Shown here piece after piece: positions 7,371 to 11,284 of a stretch of DNA of 11,284 nucleotides (position 1 is the first letter of the stretch; the number at the start of each line of letters is the position of its first letter). Below the pieces are notes generated by a model, which saw nothing but the letters and a program-made list of their open reading frames with translations, ran no database searches and was not told where the DNA came from. The translations under genes were made by a program, and so were the position numbers. This DNA comes from Candidatus Thiodictyon intracellulare (GTDB lineage: Bacteria; Pseudomonadota; Gammaproteobacteria; Chromatiales; Chromatiaceae). The DNA is taken from NCBI GenBank assembly GCA_016292295.1, contig JADNEJ010000399.1, forward strand, positions 1 through 11,284, written 5' to 3'.

Positions 7371-9320
7371 ATGAGCACGACAGACGCGCGGCCCGCGGAG
7401 CCCCCCTTTCTCGGCGAGTCCCGCATCCGTCTGCTCGACGGGCTCGTCGCCATCCTGGCCGAGGCCGAGACGCTGGGCGAGGCCCGGTGGGTCTCGCTGA
7501 GGGCTCCGTCCGGCCGGTGCAAGGCCCGCGTCGCCCAGGTGCTCTATGCGCGGCTCGCCGCGCGCCCGAGCGCGACCCCCGGCGCGGATGGCACCGGCCC
7601 CGGGCGCTACTGGCCCGCCACCATCCGGGAGGCAACCGACGTCACCCCGGGCGATGTCGCCTCTCGCCGCAAGCGCGTCTTTCCGGACCCGGCCCGCTTC
7701 GACCGCGCACCGGGCGCCTTGCCGGGCTGCTTCTTCTGGTGGGGCATCGCCTGCGAGCAGCGCAGCAGTACCACCTCCCAGAGCCTGCTCGAAGACTTGC
7801 AGAAGATCGAGGCCCATGCGGTCTATCTCGACGCCGCCTGGGCCAGGCTCGCGTCGCTGGCGGAACGCCTGACTCCGAGCCGCTTCCGGCTCGGATAGGC
7901 GGGCGGCGATGTGGGCGACGAGCTGGCCGGCCATGGCGTCGGTATGGCGCTGGAGTGGGCCGCAAGCGCCGGCATCCCCGGCGGTGGATTGCTTGTCAAG
8001 CTTGCCCGGCTTGGGGTCGGCAAGGTCGCCGAGACCCGGCGTCACCGCGAGGTCCTCGTCGCCGTCGGCCTCCTGAACCGCGACCCGCATCCGGACCCGG
8101 TCGACGAGACCCTTGCCATGCTGGCCCGGCTCGCCCGCCCGGGGCTGCCGGTCATCGTCTTCGTCGAGGACCTGCACCGTGCCACGCCGCTGGTCGAGGA
8201 GCTGATCGAGCGCCTGGTGCGTTCCAACGCCGCGCTGCTCGTTGCCACCAGCACCTGGCCCGGCGAACTGGAGCGCCGCGCGCGCGTGGTGGCCCTGGCC
8301 GCTGAGCCCATCATCGCCTCACGGTGTCTTCGTGTGCGCCACGACCGCCCCGCGCCGGCGCCCTTCCCGGCGGGCGCGCGGCTCGACGCACTCCCTCCCG
8401 CCGACCTGGCGGCGCTGGTGCGCGCCGATTACCCGTGCACCGACCCTGCGACGCTAGTGCGGCTCGCCGTCCGCTTCAACAACCCGCTGCCGCTGGAGCT
8501 GATCTGCACCCTCCCCAAATATCGCCGCGGGGGCGCCCAGGGCGGCGGCTTGCGGCTCGACCCGGCGGACATCGAGCGGCTGCCGCGCCGGGTCGAGGAC
8601 ATCCACCGGGAGCTCTGGGACGAATTGCCTGAGCCCGCCCAGCAGGCGCTCACCATCCCAGACGAGGACGCCGCCTGGCATCGCGCCATCGCCTCTGAGG
8701 CCATCGCCGGGTGCCTTGAGCTTGCGGCACACGACGCGCTGGCCAAGACCCTAGAGCAGGACCGCATCTCCCATGGTTGGGTGCGTGCGGTGGCCGAGTC
8801 GCTGCGCCGTTTCAACGAGCCCGATCAGCTCGCCATCGCCGCTGCCGCGCGCGACTAGCATTTCCTTGAGGAGGACCTCGGGTGCGAGCGCGACCGACTC
8901 GCCGCCGCGCTCGCCGCACACCCGCTCGCGGACCCCGACCCCGAGACCCAGCACTGCGTCCGGCTGCTACTCACGCAGCATCGCCAGGGCGAGGGGGCCG
9001 GCCGGATTAGGGACACCGATGCCCTGCGGGCGATTCGCCTGCTGCAACGGGCCCTTGCTGATCAGCCGCAGGAGCTCCCCGTGCGGGTCGCACTGGGATG
9101 CAAGCTGGCCGCGCTGCGGGTGGATGCTGATTCGCCGGAACTGCTTGCCGCTGCCTTGGCGGACTTCGAGTCCCTGCTCGCGGACCAAGAGCGCGTCCTC
9201 GACCCCGGTCACCCGGACCTCCAGCGCACCCGCGATTGGATCGCCCACCTGCGCGAGCGGCTCGATCCACGGTCGCCACCTGGCACCGGCGACTACCGGG
9301 ATCGCTGGTCGAGCTGGTAA
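7371..9320 (+). pseudogene. STAND/AAA-like NTPase with C-terminal helical repeats, two in-frame TAG
   Basis: One frame runs 650 codons from an ATG with an excellent ribosome binding site to TAA at 9318-9320, interrupted only by TAG at 7896-7898 and TAG at 8856-8858. There is no frameshift, and protein character continues across both stops. The N-terminal part has a spoiled Walker A, LRAPSGRCKARVAQVLY (43-59), where G-x4-GK-T/S is expected. The middle has a good Walker B, LPVIVFVEDLHRATP (E266-D267, counting the first TAG as one position), as in MalT/STAND-type ATPases. Residues about 500-640 are Leu/Ala-rich helices resembling tetratricopeptide repeats, with LDPGHPDLQRTRDWIAHL typical of kinesin-light-chain-like TPRs. 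I recall similar NTPase-TPR proteins mainly from Actinobacteria and large-genome bacteria, but no function is known to me. Two ambers plus the P-loop change argue for a pseudogene; TAG readthrough is the alternative. Confidence 0.65.
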
Positions 9321-9337
9321 ACGGACTGCTACAGAGG

Positions 9338-9355
9338 ACCGCTACAGAGCGGTTT
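9338..9355 (+). terminator. weak hairpin after the NTPase pseudogene
   Basis: ACCGC (9338-9342) and GCGGT (9349-9353) form a 5-bp stem with loop TACAGA, followed by only three T. Part of it is a direct repeat GCTACAGAG (9329-9337 and 9341-9349). It lies 18 nt after the TAA. The stem is short, so termination is doubtful. Confidence 0.25.
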
Positions 9356-9500
9356 CATGTTCTGGTGCTGCGAGTTCCCCGGGTCTTGGCGGCCCGCTCG
9401 CCCACAATCGGCGGTGCACGCCCTGCAGCCAGCCGTGCGAAACCGCCCGCGGAGCCGGGACTCGCCCCGCCGATGCGGCTATCATCCATCACGAGCCATC

Positions 9501-10050
9501 ATGAAAACCGACCAGCCCATTTATCTGTATTTCAACGCCGGACCTTAGGCCTTCCAGGTACTGACCGGCGGGATTAGCCTGGAAGGCGCATACAGTTTCC
9601 GCTCGCTGACCGTCAATAGCCTGGAGTGGCGCTTGGACGGCATCTGCGAGCCGGACGGTCACTACGGGCCTGTATGTGTCCTGGAATTCCAGGGGTAGGC
9701 GGCGGAGACGGCCTGGTATAACCCGCTGACCAAGATCGGTCTTTACGGCGAGCGGCACCCCAGGTGTGATGTGCAGGGGATCGGGGTCTTCCTGCGCGCG
9801 GATCTGGCGCCCCGGTTTCCGCGCCGGATCAGCGGGGCCGACTCGCCGGTGCGGGCCGTCTATCTGGACCGCTTCTTGCCATACTGGCTGAAGCGCGAGC
9901 CGCAGAACCATTATCCGGCCGTACTGGCGCCGCTGGTCATCGACGACGATGCGCAGCTCAAGGCCCGTGCCCCCGAGTTGTGGCAGCGGGTGGGTGTAGG
10001 ACGCGCCGATCGCCGCCGCCGAGCGCGACACCCTTGCATAGGTTATGTCC
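9501..10050 (+). pseudogene. DUF2887 / Rpn-like PD-(D/E)XK protein, degraded
   Basis: The frame from ATG 9501 reads MKTDQPIYLYFNAGP, stop, then AFQVLTGGISLEGAY and on to RAVYLDRFLPYWLKREPQ and VLAPLVIDDDAQLKARAPE. This is the pattern of DUF2887 proteins, a PD-(D/E)XK nuclease-like family related to Rpn putative transposases. The probable active-site residues survive: D46 (RLDG) and E62-x-Q64 (VLEFQG). TAG codons fall at 9546-9548 and 9696-9698, the latter right after EFQG where Gln is usual. After WQRV (about 9992) the family-like reading moves to another frame by one extra base and continues, interrupted by TAG 9997-9999 and TAG 10039-10041, as DAPIAAAERDTLA and VMS. Similarity is lost near 10050 and the usual C-terminal part is missing. 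The long open frame on the opposite strand is a shadow. Confidence 0.75.
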
Positions 10051-10069
10051 GCCGCTTCGGTCCGCTGCC

Positions 10070-10198
10070 GACCAGGGCGACGGCACGGATTGTCAAGGCC
10101 CCTATAACGCGCAGATCGACGCCTGGCTCGACGGCATCTTCGATGCTCGCACCCTGACCAACCTGTTCGGCCCCGAGACCGAGCCACCCGCGTACTGA
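10070..10198 (+). pseudogene. 3' fragment of an unrecognised gene
   Basis: Frame 2 reads DQGDGTDCQGPYNAQIDAWL, then DGIFDARTLTNLFGPETEPPAY, before TGA at 10196-10198. The composition looks like a real protein C-terminus, and the next possible gene begins 15 nt later. It does not fit the DUF2887 family reading that ends just upstream, so it is probably the tail of a different gene joined there by a deletion. I do not recognise the family. The left boundary is approximate. Confidence 0.3.
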
Positions 10199-10213
10199 GC
10201 GGGGCACGAGAAC

Positions 10214-10277
10214 ATGGGCGTCGATCTGGTCACCAAGCTGAAGTGCGACCTTCCCGACCGGCGCCCCCGGTTGACGC
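10214..10277 (+). pseudogene. 5' fragment of an unrecognised gene, cut by IS630 element
   Basis: ATG at 10214 opens a frame MGVDLVTKLKCDLPDRRPRL that runs into the left end of the IS630-type element at 10278 and then stops soon after. The preceding bases GGGGCACGAG could serve as a ribosome binding site. The rest of the gene would lie beyond both insertion elements, outside the window. No function can be given. Confidence 0.3.
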
Positions 10278-10627
10278 TATACGTCTCTAATCTGAGATTT
10301 CGGTTTAGTCGCGGCGGGTAACCTGCCGAGAGTTTTGGTAAACTGCCTTCATGCTGGACTACCGTCTCGACAAGCACGAACTCGCCGAACTGCGTGCGGC
10401 CCACCGCGCCGCCCGGGACGTGCGCGAGGCCTATCGGATCAACGCCGTGATCTTGCTCGGTAAGGGGCGTGCGCCGGCCGATGTGGCCGATGCCGTGCTG
10501 ATCGACCCAGACACTGCTCGCGATTATTTCAAGCGTTACAAGAAGGGCGGCCTTGATGGGTTGCTGCAGATGAGCTATAGTGGTAGCAGAAGCTCTGCTC
10601 GACGACACGCAGTTGGCCTTGATCATA

Positions 10628-10655
10628 ATTCCGCTCACCTTATTCCGCTCACCTT
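10628..10655. repeat. 14-bp tandem duplication
   Basis: ATTCCGCTCACCTT occurs twice without a gap (10628-10641 and 10642-10655), at the left end of the segment of about 125 bp that replaces part of the IS630 transposase. The source of this segment is unknown. Confidence 0.9.
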
Positions 10656-11095
10656 GTTCAGTCCCGGCGTCTCCGCTCCCTTTCAGAACATGGGCTTGCG
10701 CGCGCAAACTCACATGGGCCAGCCGGCCTTGGGCGGATTTGTGATACTAAGGTCGGCTACGTCTACAAGAAAGCCAAATTGGAACCCGGTAAACACCCGG
10801 CTCCAGAGATTTAAGAGGCATTCGTTGAGAAGTACGAAAATATCAAAAAAAACAACGCTGAATGTGATGTGATCTATTTCATGGATGCGATCTATCCGCA
10901 ACATAACGCGGTGATCGGATTCGGTTGGATCAAGCGCGGAAAGGAGCACCCGGTCCAGAGCAATACGGGTCGCCAGCGGCTGAACATCAACGGTGCGATC
11001 AATGTTCAGTCGTTGGGCGCAGAGGTCCGATTTGATGAGACTATCGACGCCGCGTTCACGATTGCCTTGTTTAAATAGCTTGAGCAAGCGAACCT

Positions 11096-11123
11096 GATAG
11101 CCACATCCAGATAGCCACATCCA
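11096..11123. repeat. 14-bp tandem duplication inside IS630 transposase
   Basis: GATAGCCACATCCA occurs twice without a gap (11096-11109 and 11110-11123). Removing one copy makes the transposase read in frame from LEQANLIATS into IFFICDNVSYY, so this duplication is a frameshift mutation that arose within the element. Confidence 0.92.
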
Positions 11124-11154
11124 TCTTCTTTATTTGCGATAACGTCAGTTACTA

Positions 11155-11284
11155 TATACGTTTCATCTGAGATTTTCGCTCATGGCCCTAGCGTAACCGG
11201 CCGACGTCGATATACTATCGTCTCTATGTTCGACTAGACCCTCTCCACCGAACAACTCGCCGAGCTGCGTGCCGCCCACCGGCG
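11155..11284 (+). mobile_element. second IS630-family element, left end
   Basis: TATACGTTTCATCTGAGATT closely matches the left end of the first element at 10278, including the ATCTGAGATTT block, and lies the same distance before a transposase start. It begins in TATATA directly after the CDNVSYY codons of the first transposase, so it is a nested insertion at a TA target. The element runs off the window. Confidence 0.7.
11226..11284 (+). pseudogene. IS630-family transposase N-terminus with early TAG
   Basis: ATG TTC GAC TAG is followed in frame by TLSTEQLAELRAAHR, parallel to MLDYRLDKHELAELRAAHR of the first copy, so codon 4 (Tyr in the first copy) is TAG here. The rest lies outside the window. 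A downstream start or a functional remainder cannot be excluded, but the normal N-terminus is interrupted. Confidence 0.7.

Larger units (their letters stand above)
10278..11154 (+). mobile_element. IS630-family element, left part, degraded
   Basis: The left end begins TATACGTCTCTAATCTGAGA at a TA dinucleotide, the usual IS630/Tc1-type target, 73 nt before the transposase ATG. A near-identical end occurs at 11155 with 71 nt to its ATG, which supports calling it an element terminus. The transposase inside is heavily damaged. The right end is not present: the sequence passes into the second element at 11153-11155. The later half is visibly more AT-rich than the core genes. Confidence 0.7.
10351..11154 (+). 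pseudogene. IS630-family transposase, multiply disrupted and truncated
   Basis: The N-terminus MLDYRLDKHELAELRAAHRA continues into a helix-turn-helix region (PADVADAVLIDPDTARDYFK) and GGLDGLLQMSYSGS. One extra A near 10588 shifts the frame; removing it restores EALLDDTQLAL. From about 10621 to 10750 unrelated sequence replaces some 40 residues. The reading resumes as VGYVYKKAKLEPGKHPAPEI (10752 on), with TAA at 10812-10814, then the first catalytic Asp in DVIYFMDAIYPQHN, then FDETIDAAFTIALFK and TAG at 11076-11078. LEQAN follows; a 14-bp tandem duplication then shifts the frame, beyond which IFFICDNVSYY carries the second catalytic Asp. The gene is cut there by a second IS630 end, so the final Glu of the DDE triad is absent. 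It cannot make an active transposase. Confidence 0.88.

Noticed and set aside
6993..8177. 394-codon open frame on the minus strand across the MazG-like gene and the NTPase gene
   Set aside because: It overlaps two recognisable + strand coding regions antisense and shows no domain pattern.
7256..8305. 349-codon + strand open frame in frame 2
   Set aside because: Extremely Arg/Pro/Gly-rich; it is the out-of-frame shadow of the NTPase gene, which has the ribosome binding site and Walker B motif.
9489..10187. 232-codon open frame on the minus strand opposite the DUF2887 gene
   Set aside because: Its peptide is Arg/Gly-rich without family features, while the + strand reads as a recognisable DUF2887 protein; it is a GC-rich antisense shadow.
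10596..10740. Possible CRISPR or regulatory repeat array from the 14-bp repeats
   Set aside because: Each repeat is only a two-copy tandem without spacers, and the two doublings have different sequences.
7371..11237. Reading TAG as glutamine throughout (a recoded genetic code)
   Set aside because: Not accepted as a conclusion: algR uses TAG as its terminator, the same region also has frameshifts, a damaged P-loop, a TAA and truncations, all pointing to decay. Kept only as a finding to test.
1..11284. tRNA, rRNA, CRISPR array or riboswitch
   Set aside because: No cloverleaf, ribosomal, repeat-spacer or known aptamer pattern was recognised on either strand.

Overview
The window comes from a GC-rich Gammaproteobacterium. 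A purple sulfur bacterium (Chromatiales) is my best guess: argH lies divergent from algZ-algR, as in Pseudomonas and relatives, and the right side carries DUF2887-type and IS630-type sequences of a kind common in that order. This placement is an inference from gene content and order, not from a marker gene.

Left part (1-5269). After a short region with a possible transposase 3' remnant and an 11-bp hairpin, four genes read leftward in close succession. In transcription order these are algZ (LytS-type sensor kinase, broken), algR (LytTR response regulator), a PAP2-family membrane phosphatase with an extra C-terminal domain, and a glutamine-hydrolysing asparagine synthetase. The algZ/algR overlap (ATGA), the 9-nt gap before the phosphatase and the 43-nt gap before asnB suggest one operon. 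The sensor kinase has lost its phospho-acceptor histidine box through two small deletions, so the regulator has no functional local partner.

Middle (5270-7106). A compact intergenic region with a perfect 15-bp palindrome next to a -10-like element leads rightward into an intact argH and, 5 nt later, a small MazG-like nucleotide pyrophosphohydrolase.

Right part (7107-11284). This is a stretch of decaying accessory genes, all on the + strand. It holds a 650-codon STAND/AAA-like NTPase with a C-terminal helical region and two in-frame TAG codons; a DUF2887 (PD-(D/E)XK, Rpn-like) gene with several in-frame TAGs and a frameshift; and two anonymous gene fragments, the second cut by an IS630-family element. 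That element's transposase is itself damaged by a 1-nt insertion, a replaced segment, two stop codons and a 14-bp tandem duplication. It is then cut at a TA by the left end of a second, related IS630 element that runs out of the window.

The in-frame stops across this right part are eight TAG and one TAA with no TGA, several at places where the family normally has Gln. I report this as worth checking but favour pseudogene decay, because the intact algR uses TAG as its real terminator.
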